NCBI RefSeq assembly: GCF_000143415.4
Contig: NW_003314264.1
Coordinates: 2,213,030 to 2,277,029, forward strand
DNA: 64,000 nucleotides
Reading direction: 5' to 3'
Origin: Selaginella moellendorffii
Taxonomy: Eukaryota > Streptophyta > Lycopodiopsida > Selaginellales > Selaginellaceae
Part shown: one piece after another, positions 1 to 10,435 of the stretch
How positions within the stretch are numbered: the first letter of the stretch is position 1
How the letters are laid out: every line of letters begins with the position of its first letter
Notes under the pieces: generated by a model
The model's database searches: none
What the model was told of the DNA's origin: nothing
What the model saw: the letters and a program-made list of their open reading frames with translations, nothing else
Made by a program: the position numbers and the translations under genes

Positions 1-821
1 GCGATGATGTTCTGGAGGAGATAGTGTCGCCCCGACGCAGCGATGAGCGAGCTTATCGTCCACACCACCCGGAGCTTGAAGCCACCGTCGGCGTCTGGAA
101 GGTTTCCATCGTCTTCCGCCGCTGCTGGTGGTGGTGGTGGTGGCGACGAGCTCTGCGTGTCGGAGCTTCTCCTTTGAGCAGCACTACTTAGCCAGGAGGA
201 CGACGTCCTGGTCGAGTTCTTCCTGCTACTACTTTGATCGCCGCTGTTGATCAGCGCCGAGGCACCCAGGATGACGCAGCTCTCGAGAGTGCTCCCATAC
301 CTGGCCTTCCACTTGAGCAGAAAACCATCCTCGATCTCGAGCTCGCCACCCGGGAGCTCGATTCTCAAGTGCTCCAAGTCTCTAAAGTTCTTGAGGACTT
401 CCCCGGGAGAGTGGTGTGAGACGTCGGCGGCGGCAGTGGTTGCGGCGGAGGTGGAAGCAACCAAAGCTCTCTTTGGGACTAGCAAGTGTTGAAGAGCTTG
501 GAGTGGCCGGACCATACTCCCAAAGAATTTTAGCAAGTGACCAAAGAAGCCTTTGCCTCGAGCGCTTAGATGGCCAGCCTCGTCCCCGGAGATCACACAG
601 TCCACCTTTACCACCACATTATCCACCGTTCTAGCGAGAGAATAGAACCTCTTAGAGACCGCGCAGCACCGCCCCAGCGATTTCACGTCCGATACCTTGT
701 TGAAGATGAGCAGCAGCAGAGAATCCGGCAGGCTGTCGAAGGGATCGACGAGGAAGATCATGAGCGGCGCCGAGAGCATCCGGCAGTGCTTGTTCTCGAA
801 ATTCTCGTGCCAATCCGGCAT
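1..821 (-). CDS. F-box protein, At5g46170/At4g18380-like (partial, runs off left edge)
   Basis: The minus strand reads open for 273 codons from the ATG at 821 to the window edge, so the C-terminus is missing. Residues about 28-70 form an F-box (FDSLPDSLLLLIFNKVSD, then a GRCCAVSKRFYSL stretch), which would bind SKP1/ASK in an SCF ubiquitin ligase. Downstream are stretches typical of the plant At5g46170-type family: VDNVVVKVDCVISGDEAG, the HHSPGEVLKNF block and LRIELPGGELEIEDG followed by LLKWKARYGSTLESCVILGA. A low-complexity Ser/Pro stretch follows near residues 220-245. Family assignment is from recalled similarity; the substrate is unknown. This start was chosen because the only ATG just upstream (912) opens a 9-codon frame that ends at once. 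The gene is divergent from the J-domain gene, with about 500 bp between starts. Confidence 0.85.
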   Translation of the reverse strand, partial: MPDWHENFENKHCRMLSAPLMIFLVDPFDSLPDSLLLLIFNKVSDVKSLGRCCAVSKRFYSLARTVDNVVVKVDCVISGDEAGHLSARGKGFFGHLLKFFGSMVRPLQALQHLLVPKRALVASTSAATTAAADVSHHSPGEVLKNFRDLEHLRIELPGGELEIEDGFLLKWKARYGSTLESCVILGASALINSGDQSSSRKNSTRTSSSWLSSAAQRRSSDTQSSSPPPPPPAAAEDDGNLPDADGGFKLRVVWTISSLIAASGRHYLLQNII

Positions 822-882
822 GGCTGAGAGGATTCGCGGCCCCAGAAACCCCAAAATCACCAATCTCGCACGAATCTCGCCT

Positions 883-912
883 CTAGATGACGACGACGGG
901 AACGGCGGCCAT
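883..912 (-). promoter_or_regulatory. Short upstream ORF in the leader of the F-box gene
   Basis: An ATG in good context (ATGG) opens nine codons and then TAG, 61 bp before the F-box protein start, in the same reading frame but closed by the stop. If the transcript starts upstream it could reduce initiation at the main ATG. This is seen in sequence only; the transcript start is unknown. Confidence 0.35.
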
Positions 913-1322
913 GGATTGGAACGCTGGAACGCGTGACCGGCGCAGCGGCTAGCACGAATCACAGCCAAGCAGTAGTACCTTGCAGCTTTTTCTCGATCCA
1001 GCAGCAGTGATTTGCTCGAGATCCATAGCCAGTGCCTCCTGTTCTTCGCTGCCAGCGCCAAGGACGTGTAGATCTGCGCATTCAATGCCCCGCCCAGGGC
1101 AGAGAGAAGAAAGAAAACCTCTCATCTCATACGAGTAGCAAAGGAAAAAAGAAGGGAAAAAATCAGTGATGACGTGTGCAGACGTGGCAGCGCCAGGACA
1201 GTCCACGTGGGTCGAAAGGAAGGATATTCTCGTCTGTGATTGTTGGCGTTCCACGTCACGGCCACATCACGCAGCATAGAATCCTTCTTGTTGAGTTTTA
1301 GGGTTCTTTGGGGATTTTGGTG

Positions 1323-2127
1323 ATGGTGGATCTCTACCGAGTGCTCGGCGTGTCCCGGGACGCGAGCAGCGATGACATCAAAGCTGCATTTCGCCGCCTG
1401 GCGCTCAAGTTCCATCCGGATCGCCACGCCAACGCTTCCAAATCCGAGCAGCGCAACGCGTCGGATAGCTTCAGGCAAGTGAAAGAGGCGTATGAGATTC
1501 TTGGCAATGACAAGAAGAGGGAGGTTTACAATCGATCGGGGCCGAGATACAGCACTCCGGGCAGCAATCCTTCCTCGACGTATTCCGCCGCTCAAGCGGC
1601 CAGAAGTGCTTACGCGAGGACCGCGCAGCAGCACAGGGATTGGCGATCCGAGCAGCGCTACACGAGCTACACGGATGGATCTTCTAGTCGATCGTCAGAT
1701 TGGTCGTATAGGGGAAATTATGCCGGATCCAAGAGGGACTACGATTATAGTGTAAGATGGACATTTCATCATGCTCCCAGTGAAGGCCCAAGGATGGTTC
1801 TTCGAGCCACTCTCTTCGGGTAAGTTCTTTAGCTGGTTTTCTTAGAAAACATTCTTTCTTCTGTGGCTCTTCTCGATTGAGTGAAGACATATTTTCTTTC
1901 AGCATGGCAGTGGTGACAATTATGCTAGCCGACTCGATGATGAGCAATGCGTGGAGGCACAACAATACCGGGGTAGGTTCCAAGTCTCTTTCTATCTTCA
2001 AAGATTTGGAAAACTCTAGACTGGACGTGTGTTTACTCAGAAATCATACGAGGAGATGGTGGAGCGTTTGCAACAAGAAAAGAAAGCTGCTAAAACCCGA
2101 GCGGCAGCAGCTGACAAAGATGAATAG
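1323..2127 (+). CDS. J-domain (DnaJ) protein with C-terminal membrane segment
   Basis: Three exons join in phase: 1323-1819, 1903-1972 and 2041-2127, giving 217 residues. The N-terminus is a complete J domain (residues about 1-70) with the HPD motif in ALKFHPDRHAN, so it should stimulate an Hsp70 partner. The middle is Ser/Tyr/Arg rich. The C-terminal part contains one hydrophobic segment (VLRATLFGMAVVTIMLAD) followed by a W-x-x-x-N-x-GKSYEE motif that I recall from plant single-span J proteins, and a Lys/Ala-rich tail. ATG 1323 is chosen because it opens the J domain directly. The exon 2 frame was fixed by requiring an open exon 3; the alternative donor at 1752 puts exon 3 out of phase. The stop lies 154 bp from the convergent Ole e 1-like gene. 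Confidence 0.85.
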
Positions 2128-2281
2128 ACGAGGTATGTGCATACTGTATTTTCTTTCTTCAAAGAGAATGGATTGGTGGTGTAGAGCAAGCACACGCATT
2201 CTCTAAAGGAACAAAACAGAGGAGGAGATGTAGAGCAACCGGATAACTCGTAGAGTGTCCCAGCTTTGTACAAGTTACTAA

Positions 2282-3086
2282 TCAAACTTTCGATCTGTTC
2301 AAGGCAGCACACCCTCTCTTTATGCCACCGGTTTCGGAGCGGAAGCTAGAACAGGCACAGGAACTGCTCCTGGCTGTTGTCGAGCGACCGAGAAACTTTG
2401 GAAGCCAGCTCCAAGTCGCTCCACCGCCAGCACTTCCAGCTCCCGCAGCAGCACCCTCACCAACTTGATCTAGTAAGCGGCTTATGAATCCTCCGTTTTG
2501 CTGATGTTTTACTTCTGGTTTTCTGTAGACGACAGGACCGATGGTATACACCAGCTGCTGGTTGCCTCCGTTTCTTCGATGCCGGTAATCAGATTTATCC
2601 TCGAGGGAGACTGAGACGGCGTGCTGCTTCACTCGGTGGTGATGATCTGTCGCAACTTTGGCAAAACACTTGACAAGGAGCTTGTTACTGGGCAAATCCA
2701 CCATGAAGGCTCCGTTCTCATCGCTGGTACGTAGCGCATTGAATACCAGAAGCCCATCCCTGTTTTTACATTCCACCACCGCGGTCATTCCTGCAGGAAA
2801 GGCGATAAGTTTTCAGTTGCCGAAATCCTCAGCGAGAGCACGTACCAGGCAGGAATGACAGGCTTTGGCCCCAGCAGTCGTACCACACAACGTGGCCGAC
2901 GAGTGTTCTTGTCACAGGCGTTGCACTCCGGCTTGGAGTCTGACCGCTCGAGAGCTGATGCTTCTTCTTTCGGTGGAATTTGTGGGCGATCTTCCGGTGC
3001 CTGGGACTGGCAGCCTCGGCCAGAGATGCTGCTGCCAGTGTCAAGAGGATCAAACAAGCCAGCAAGCGGGATTTCGAAGCGGCCAT
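2282..3086 (-). CDS. Pollen Ole e 1 / extensin-like secreted protein
   Basis: Two exons, 3086-2846 and 2790-2282, join in phase (CCT G|GA) to encode 249 residues. The first 25 or so residues are a signal peptide (MAASKSRLLACLILLTLAAA), followed by a basic Arg/His/Lys stretch. The Ole e 1 domain begins at LVGHVV and continues with FLPGMTAVVECKNRDG, then a FMVDLP-like strand and a VYTIGPVVYRKP end motif. These proteins are usually secreted to the wall or apoplast. The first Cys of the usual VxCDxC motif is not where expected (HVVWYDC), unlike the neighbour at 3583-4483. The C-terminal 60 residues are Gly/Ala then Ser rich, and a further small intron there cannot be excluded. Introns are short, as elsewhere in the window. 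Confidence 0.8.
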
Positions 3087-3582
3087 TTTCGAGGAGAAGA
3101 GGGAACAAGCAATGCAGGACTGCAAGACGGAAGTTTTATAAGCAGAATAGTACGAGGGGGAGGAACTACAGAAGAAAGGACTCGTCAAGCGAGGTGATCT
3201 GGTGACCAAACTTTGCAGAAAATTCCAAACTCTTCGTTTCTTTTCCTTTCCAGGCGGAAGAGTGGTCGGTCACTGGTGGTGTTTTTCGTCGGGAATGGAG
3301 TTTCTACCATTTTGACTTTGATGTAAGTAATGTCTAGTATACTTCACTCGCTACAAATCGCGAAAGCTCTAAGATCTCTGTTTTGATTACCAGATGTGAC
3401 TTCGTCACTGGCAGCGAGGCCACCAATTTCTTCTTGGCGAAAAGGTATGCCAATCGTGCGCGTAAATTTCTCATTTTTATCAACTTTGTCAGACATACAC
3501 AAGTTCGTTATTCATGGTTTCTAAGCTATCGATCACTCTTGTTATTGCAACTCTGTTAGTAACGAGCTACGGATCCATCGGT

Positions 3583-4483
3583 CTAGTTTCCTGGGGGAGG
3601 AGGAGCTGCGAAGAATGGGAACTGGAACGCTGGGAGCTGCGGGAATCCCAGGAAGGGAGGGAGCCCCGCGAGAGGTGGAACTTGCGAGAGGAGCGGCGGT
3701 GGATTGGCCGGGATGGGAGGGAAGAGAGACGTGATTGGGAATTGCGAGGCCGGGGACGATGGAATCCCTCCGAAATTCGGGAAAGAAACCGGTGGGAAGG
3801 ACAATGGGTTCCCGAAATTCGGGAAGCTGGGAAACGCTGGAGCTTTCTCTTCGCCAAATTGATGAGAGGACGAAGAAGCGTCACTCTTGGATTGTTTAGC
3901 CTTGTCCTGCGAGCTCTCCCCGCACGATTTGATCGATTGGAGAGATTTGGATGGTGTGTAGACGAAAGGGCCAGTGCTGAAGATTCGATGGCCCTCGATT
4001 GTTGTGTAGGGAGTGAGAGAAGAATGCGATTTCTCCATGGCGGCAACGTTGCATGAGCGCTGCAGAGGAGTGATTCCTTTCTCTCCCGCGGCGACGCTCG
4101 CGGCGCAGAGCTTGAATCCATCGCCGGAGCCGGAGATTTGCGATGGGATGTCGAGAGAGAACCTCCCCTGCTCGTCCGTGGCTTGCTGCGCGGTAAAGAA
4201 TGGACGCTGGCCGCCGACGGCTTTGCACGTAAGTGAGACCGTCATACCTGTAAGAGAGTGAGCGAATCCGCCAAAAACTTTTTTACCAGCGCGCTCTACC
4301 TGAGAGGAAAACGCTGTTGCTCGTGAGATTCTTCTCGCGGCAGGCATCACACACGACGTAGCCCATCACTTTCCCATACTTTTCTCCTCCATTGCTGGTG
4401 TCGAGTAGCTTTCGCGCGTTGGCCAGTGACGAGAGCGCCGCAAGAGCTGCGGTAAGAATTGCGAGCAACGACCACAACCCCAT
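3583..4483 (-). CDS. Pollen Ole e 1 / extensin-like protein with proline-rich C-terminus
   Basis: Two exons, 4483-4300 and 4247-3583, join in phase (TCA G|GT) to give 282 residues. An N-terminal signal peptide (MGLWSLLAILTAALAALSS) precedes the Ole e 1 domain, which keeps the canonical YVVCDACREK motif, SGMTVSLTCK, a GRFSLDIP strand and an IFSTGPFVYTP end. The last ~90 residues are Pro/Phe/Ser rich (repeated FPNFG, PPLLSQVPP, AAPPPPGN), like an extensin tail, so a wall-associated role is likely. It lies head-to-tail with the Ole e 1-like gene at 2282-3086, which suggests an old tandem pair. A decayed copy of this gene lies at about 6140-6400. The plus-strand open frame across the proline tail is a shadow. 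Confidence 0.85.
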
Positions 4484-5125
4484 CGCTGCTGGAGCCCCCC
4501 AAGCGAGATACGAAAGAAACACTCGACTCGACTCGACTCGGTTGGAGAGAGGTCTGCGTTGAAGAACTGGATGGATTGGCAAAAGCAAAGCTCTCGTGGG
4601 CGCGGGGGGCTCTCTCACTCCCTCCATCTTTTTAAGTTTGCTCTCTGCCAGATCGCAGACTGTCACGGGATTCATGGGCTCCGGTCGGCAGGGCGACGTA
4701 ACTTTATGGTGCCACCACCCCCAAAGCAAACAACAGAGATTGAGCTATGGGCGAGAGGTTGATCCTGGAGAAACAGCTGTGGATTCGCCATTTAGTCCTT
4801 CAAGGACTTGAGCCTAAGAAGTGTATCCCTTTGCCAATGGAGGAGAAAAGTTGGCAGCGACTGCTCATCCAACACCTGACGCCGCTTTATGAATGCCATA
4901 TGCCGCGCGCAATTTGTTGATGCAGCCAGCGGTATGAGAAAAGAGAGAGAGAAGAGAGGCTTTTGATAAAAGACAACACGGGACGAGAGATCTCACCGAA
5001 TGAGTAAAGACTGCCGCATGCAATCTCTGAAGGTGCACGTCCATATCTAGAAAACGTACTTATATATATTTGCTCAAAACCTAAGGGTAACGAAAGAAAC
5101 ATTTATTTTAGGATCAAGCTTGCCT
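4484..5125. other. Intergenic: upstream region of Ole e 1-like gene
   Basis: No credible coding sequence. It contains the presumed minus-strand promoter and leader of the gene starting at 4483, including a short TCGAC-type repeat (about 4524-4545) and a GA-rich stretch near 4935-4960. The F-box pseudogene array starts at its right edge. Confidence 0.5.
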
Positions 5126-6125
5126 CCAGTTCGACTTTGAGGTAAATGGCATGGAGGAGCTGACGAGGATCCCATCTCCAGCGTCCTCCACCGCACCAAG
5201 TACAAGGCTCCCTCGATGAACTCAACGTCGTACTTCGGTCGACGATGGCGACGATGGCAACGATGGCAACGACGACCCGGCCGAAGCTAAAGGTTACTGG
5301 CTTGCCTGGGCTGCTGGCTCCCTCACAGCGCTTTCCCTCGACGCTCATATCTTGGGGACCGGCGGTCTTGATCGCGTCCTCCACCGCGATGCGGAGGCTC
5401 TGCATAACTGGGATGATGCGCACTAGCGACCTGAGCTTGGTGTCGTGCTCTCTCCAGTGGCTTCAAACGTGCGAGCTTCACTCCCTCGTCTCTCCCAGGC
5501 TGGAAGTTTTGAGGGCTGGATTTGGCAGCGATCAATCTCTTACAGTCTCGAATGGGGTCTCGTCTTGTCTGGACATTTCGACGACGGCTTTGAGACGTTT
5601 GAGCTCACAGTCGACGCCCCGGATATTCTGTTGTTGGAATTGCGTCGAGCGAGTAGGACTCCCTCGCGCATCAGGATGTGAGGACGGGCATCTTACTTAA
5701 CTCTTGTGTTCTTGACAAGCCATTTAAGAAGCTCCGTAGCTTGATGCTAATGGGATCCTGGGAGATATCAGCTCTCTCGGTTTTCGCCTCTGGTCTCGAC
5801 GCTCTCGCTTCGTCTTGACCAGCAAGATCGAGATGCATGGACCAGGTTTGGCCGCGCATGTCGACTGTCGTTCTTTTTTGAGGTGGATCTTGATCTTTTC
5901 GTCTTGTATTCAATGGGGATGTAGCGCAAAGATCTCCGTGTTCATCTCCACGTGAGGGGCACTACACCAACGTGGTGGTTCTCAGGGATTTACTTGGAGT
6001 TTATCAAGTCAAAAAGCACTGGCAGGAGGTGGCCAGCTGGGAAGTCAAGGTTTGAGTGCTTGCGGTGTCGTTCGACGTGCTGGTCGTGTTTCTTTCACAC
6101 CCGAGGAGCGGGTCCGTGATTACTC
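5126..6125 (+). pseudogene. F-box-family pseudogene, copy A (F-box part missing)
   Basis: This is the first of three related plus-strand copies. It aligns with copies B and C through shared peptide blocks (LHRTK.KAP, TGLPGLLAPS, SLVSCSLQ, LEVLRAG, FETFEL, the GSW block) but lacks the F-box segment. Frames change near 5250 and again after about 5690, and stops interrupt the C-terminal part. The 3' part (about 5870-6125) matches the end of copy C at nucleotide level (ggatttacttgga, atcaagtcaaa). A short GATGGC-type repeat lies at 5245-5270. No intact product is possible. The original family looks like an F-box protein with a diverged leucine-rich C-terminal region. Confidence 0.65.
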
Positions 6126-6134
6126 TTCTTCGGA

Positions 6135-6405
6135 TTTGCTGTTTTAACCCTTTTGATTTGGCCAAGTGCTGAAGATGTATCCCTCGATTGTCCTGTAGGG
6201 ACTGAGCGAATTCTCCAAGGCGGCAATCATTGTATGAGCACTGTAGAGGGATTCCTGCAGCGCAGAGCTTGAATGAGCCGGAAATTTGGTCGAGAGAGAA
6301 CCTCCCGAGGCTTGTTGCTGTGCAGCAAAGAATGGCCGCTGGCTTTGCTCTACCTGAGACGGCAGGCATAACGTTGGCCAATGGCGAGACTGCCACAAGA
6401 GTTGG
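6135..6405 (-). pseudogene. Decayed copy of the Ole e 1-like gene (exon 2 part)
   Basis: The minus strand carries recognisable pieces of the 3583-4483 gene in shifting frames: PFFAAQQ, GRFSLD, SGSFKLCAA, then SLSPYRTIEG and IFST. Nucleotide order matches 3960-4310, including the sequence around the exon 1 donor (gctctacctgag), with the intron region deleted. There is no start, signal peptide or proline tail. It sits between F-box copies A and B, so a segment holding both families may have been duplicated and then decayed. Confidence 0.65.
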
Positions 6406-6510
6406 GCGGTTCATTGACTCAAATTGTTCTTAAAACTCACGGAAGATATGTATTATCAAAGTAAAGGTCAGAAGAAAGAAAAGGAAAAATTAGAATGCGG
6501 CCGAAGGCCA

Positions 6511-7350
6511 ATGGTGGAGCTGGACCTGGTGCACGTTTTCACCAAAGTGGGTGATGCGCGGCAGCTCGCAAAATGCGCAAGCGATGGTGGCCGTCTGTCG
6601 CCTGTCCTTCGGCTTTGAACAAAGCTCCCGGCTGCCTCAAGGAGCTCAGCGTCATGCTCTCATGGTATGGCGACGATGACCCGATCGAAGCTACGGTCAC
6701 TGGCTTGCCTGGGCTGCTGGCTCCCTCACAACACTTTTTCTCGACGATCGGGATGAGCTCATATCATGGGGACCGAAGGTCTGGAGCGTGATCGCGTGCT
6801 CCACCAAGATCCAGATGCTCGAAATAACTGGGAGGATGCGCACTAGCGACCAGAGCTTGGTCTCATGCTCTCTCCAGTGCCTAGAAGTGTGCAATCTTGG
6901 CTCGCCCGTCTCTCCTGCGCTGCTCGAGATGCTGCTAGCCTCATGCACGAGACTGAGACATTTGAGGGCTGGAATTGGCAGCGACCGATCTCTTACAGTC
7001 TCGAATGGAAGCCTCAGTACTCTCGTGTTGTGTGGGGAATTTGGCGAGCACTTTGAGCTCATGCTCGACGCCCCGCAGCTGGAATATCTACTGCCGGGAC
7101 TGCGTAGGACTCGAACGAGCATCCGGTTGCGCTCCCAGGATTTGAGGACGGCCATCTTACAACTCTTGTGTTCTTGACCATATGAGACGCTGCGCAGCTT
7201 GACGCTACTGGGATCCTGGGCGATGGATCCCATCGTCCAGCTCTCTCGCTTCTCAACTCTAGTCTCGACGCTCTCGCTCCAGCTGTTCACCAGCGAGCAT
7301 TACGATGACCATGGACGATATGTTATACTGGTTTGGCCGCTTCATTAGGT
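6511..7350 (+). pseudogene. F-box-family pseudogene, copy B
   Basis: It starts with a diverged F-box (MVELDLVHVFTKVGDARQLAKC) and then shifts frame near 6570. Blocks shared with copies A and C follow in order: KAPGCL, TGLPGLLAPS, ITGRMRTSDQSLVSCSLQCL, MLLASCTRLRHLRAGIGSD, SIRLRSQDLRTAILQLL, GSWAMDPIVQLSRF. A stop after LLCS (7175-7177) and a frame change near 7300 break the C-terminus. At about 7345 it runs straight into copy C, so its last ~250 bp appear deleted. Not functional. Confidence 0.65.
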
Positions 7351-7361
7351 CAGAGGGAAAA

Positions 7362-8480
7362 ATGCTGGAGCTGGACGGTTGCTCCCTGCTGGACGTCTTC
7401 GCCAAGGGGCGATGCGCGGCAGCTCGCCAAATGCTCGCTGGTGTGCAAGCGATGTCTCTCGCGCTTCGACTTTGTGGTAAGTACCAGGCAGCAGCTGAAG
7501 GATGCCGAAGAAGCGTCTCTCCACCGCACCAAGTGCAAGGCTCCCGGCTGCCTCAGCGTCATGCTCCGGTATAGCGGCCATGGTGATGACCAGATGGAAG
7601 CTAGCGGTTACTGGCTTGCCTGGGCTGATGGCTCCCTCACTACGTTTTCCCTCGAAGCTCGGGATGGGCTCGAATGGGGACCGACGGTCTGGCTCTTGAT
7701 CGCGTGCTCCACCGCGATTCCGAGGCTCCACATCGCTGGGAGCATCTACACAGGCAACCAGAGCTTGGTGCCGTGCTCTCTCCAGTGCCTATAAGCCTGC
7801 GAGCTGCAGTCGCCCGTCTCTCCTGCGATGCCCCAGATGCTGCTAGCATCATGCCCGAGGCTGGAACTTTTGAGGGCTGGAATTGGCGACGATCTTACAG
7901 TCTCGAGTGGAAGCCTCAGGGCTCTCGTCTTGTGTGGGCAACTCGACGAGGAGTTTGAGACGTTCGAGCTCACGATCGACGCCCCGAAGCTGGAAACTCT
8001 ACTGATGCGACTGAGTCAAGCGAGTAGGACTAGCATTCGGTTGCGCTCCCAGGATCTGAGGATGGCCATGTTATACAGCTCTTGTGTTCTTGACAAGCCA
8101 TGTCAGAAGCTGCGTAGCTTGACGCTTATGGGATCCTGGGCGATGGATTCCATCGTCCAGCTCTCTCGGTTCTTGCCTCTGGCCTCGACGCTCTCACTGC
8201 AGGTCTTCACCAGCGAGTACAAGATGACCATGGACAAAATCTTATCTTGGTTTGGCCGCGTGGAGACGATACATGTCGACTGCTTTGCTTTTCAGGTGGA
8301 TCTCCGTCTTTTTGTCTTTCTTCTTCTTACCAATCGCGTAAATGCAGTCGTTTTTGCCCGGGGGTGTCTCTAAGCGCAAGGATCTCACGCTTCATCTCCA
8401 CCGCCACCCGACGTGATGGTTGTCATGGATTTACTTGAAGCTCATCAAGTCAAAGGGCTCGTCATTCACTGCGCCGAGGA
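7362..8480 (+). pseudogene. F-box-family pseudogene, copy C (most complete; two lesions)
   Basis: The F-box starts at 7362 (MLELDGCSLLDVFAK) and continues as GDARQLAKCSLVCKRCLSRF in another frame. Comparison with copy B (AAAGTGGGT versus AAGGGGC) indicates a 2-bp loss near 7399-7402. The rest is one frame to 8373 except for a TAA at 7792-7794, where copy A has CAA and copy B GAA. Shared leucine-rich blocks follow: MLLASCPRLELLRAGIG, FETFELTIDAPKLETLL, KLRSLTLMGSWAMDSI, FGRVETIHVDCFAF. With only two clear disabling changes this is the youngest loss in the array. An F-box/LRR-like ancestry is inferred; I do not recognise the exact subfamily. Confidence 0.7.
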
Positions 8481-8667
8481 GATGGAACTGTGCTTGCGGT
8501 GTTGTTCGACTTGGTTATGGTCTTTCCTGGTCTCATTTCTTTCACGCGCGAGGAGTTACAGCCATATTATGATCTGAAAAATTACAACTAAAGGCAGTGA
8601 ATATTCGACTAAAGTAAAAGCACTGTGTATTCAAATTCTAGGGCTAGCAGTGTGAGAGAGGGGTGCT

Positions 8668-10124
8668 ATGGTGCTAGAGGCGGCGGGCTGCAGTGCTTCC
8701 ACGTCCCAGGAATCGGGTGAGGAGCTGACGCTGGTGGTGAAATGGGTTGGCAAGGATTACACGGTGCGGGTTTGCGGCGATGACACGGTGGGAGAGCTTA
8801 AGCGCCGGATCTGCGAGGTCACCAATGTTCTTCCCAAGCGCCAGAAGCTCCTCAATGTGAAGAAGGGATCCAAGCCCGCCGACGATTCCATGCTGCTCTC
8901 CGGCCTGGGCCTCAAGCCTGCGATCAAGATTTCCATGATCGGGTAAGCTCCCAATTTTTCCTTTTGTTTTTCTTTCATGCTCTGCATTGGATAAAAATGT
9001 TTGGTGGTATAGTTTGCTTGACTGGGACTTCTTGAACAAATAAAAGAGAGAAGATTTTGATAGCTTGCTAGCTCTGGTTTTACTCTTGATTTATTTCATC
9101 GTTTTCCAGCACTGTGGAAGATGAGATATTTGTAGATACCGTGGATGCTCCCGAGGTCTTGGACGATTTTGAGCTGGGGGAGGAAGACACCACCGATATC
9201 AAAGACAAAGATATCAACAAGGCTAAGATCCAGAGACGAGTTCAACAGTACAAGGTTAGAAATAATCTTGTGTTCCTGCACTTTTCTCATGTCTTTCATT
9301 TTTATTGCGTGCTTTATTCGCTGACAGTTAAAGCTGTTGAATCCTTGTCGCCCGGGAAAGAAACTTCTCGTTTTGGATATTGATTACACGCTCTTTGATC
9401 ATCGTTCCACCGCCGAGAATCCCCTGGAGCTGATGCGCCCGTGTAAGTCGGTCGTGGAGCACACAAAGGCTGTGATCTTTTCTCATGAACTTCGCTTTTG
9501 ACAGATCTTCACGAGTTTCTTACGGCTGCCTACGCTGCCTACGACATCATCATATGGTCCGCTACAAGGTTTGACTCCACCAACAAGAGACAATCGAGAA
9601 AAAAGAGGATCCTTTTCTTACTAATGTCGTGTTTGCTTTGCAGCATGAAATGGGTGGAAGTTAAGATGAAGGAGCTGGGAGTTCTCGGCAATGCAAGCTA
9701 TAAGATCACGGCCCTCCTGGACCATCTTGCGATGATCACAGTCCAGTCCGAGAGCCGCGGAGTTTTCGATTGCAAGCCACTGGGTTTAATCTGGGGAAAG
9801 CTTCCAGAGGTAAAGCGTTTAGATCCTTCTTTAGATCTCTTATCATTTTTTAAATTTTGGTTTCTTCTTTCTTTGCTACAGTTTTATGGACCAAACAACA
9901 CGATCATGTTGGATGATCTCAAGAGGAACTTCGTGATGAATCCACAAAATGGTCTCGTGATCCGGCCTTTTAAAAAAGCTCACATGAATCGAGGCACGGA
10001 CCAGGAGCTCGTGTACTTGGCAGAGTATTTGCTCGCGATCGGCGACTTGGACGACTTAAGTGGCCTGGATCACAAGAACTGGGAGAAGTATAGCGAGCAA
10101 AACAAGCGGCAAAGGCACCAGTGA
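8668..10124 (+). CDS. UBLCP1: Ubiquitin-like domain-containing CTD phosphatase (UBLCP1-like)
   Basis: Six exons (8668-8942, 9110-9254, 9328-9442, 9505-9568, 9644-9809, 9882-10124) join in phase to give 335 residues, near the size of animal UBLCP1. Residues about 15-92 are a ubiquitin-like fold ([36 protein letters not shown]). The C-terminal half is a HAD/FCP1-type phosphatase with the DxDxT catalytic motif ([14 protein letters not shown]), a motif II region ([10 protein letters not shown]) and a late acidic motif ([16 protein letters not shown]). In animals this enzyme dephosphorylates nuclear proteasome subunits; the plant role is inferred. The start opens 13 residues before the UBL. The next gene starts about 310 bp downstream on the same strand. 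Confidence 0.92.
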
Positions 10125-10225
10125 TTACTTGGGATAATTTAAAATCGGTGAATATTCCTGGCATTGAGGGTCGAATCGTTTCCCTCTCTGCCGCATGTAC
10201 AAAACAATCTAGGGTTCTTGGAGGA

Positions 10226-10435
10226 GGACGTGATCAATGGCGCCGCGCGCCGCACACTGCGATTTCCATCTCCTCTGGCTCGAGGCGGTAAGGAATCTAT
10301 GATCTGCATTCTCTTCTCGTTGCCGATCGGGGGATTTCTTGCGGTTGCAGCACCCCCGGGCGGGTCGTGCGCGCCGGAGAAGAAAATCCGGCAGCTCGGG
10401 AGGAGCGGCGTGAGCGATCGAGCATATTTGGAGGC
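10226..10435 (+). promoter_or_regulatory. 5' leader of the CHX gene with possible uORF and leader intron
   Basis: An ATG near 10236 opens a 17-codon frame that reaches a plausible donor (gtaagg, about 10288). A polypyrimidine tract and tgcag acceptor (about 10350) follow. Spliced or not, the small frame terminates before the antiporter ATG at 10436, so it would act as a uORF if the transcript starts upstream. There is no direct transcript evidence. Confidence 0.3.

Noticed and set aside
3514-4056. 180-codon plus-strand frame rich in Arg/Glu/Trp
   Set aside because: It lies antisense to the proline-rich tail of the Ole e 1-like gene; composition is that of a shadow of Pro/Ser/Phe codons and it has no domain.
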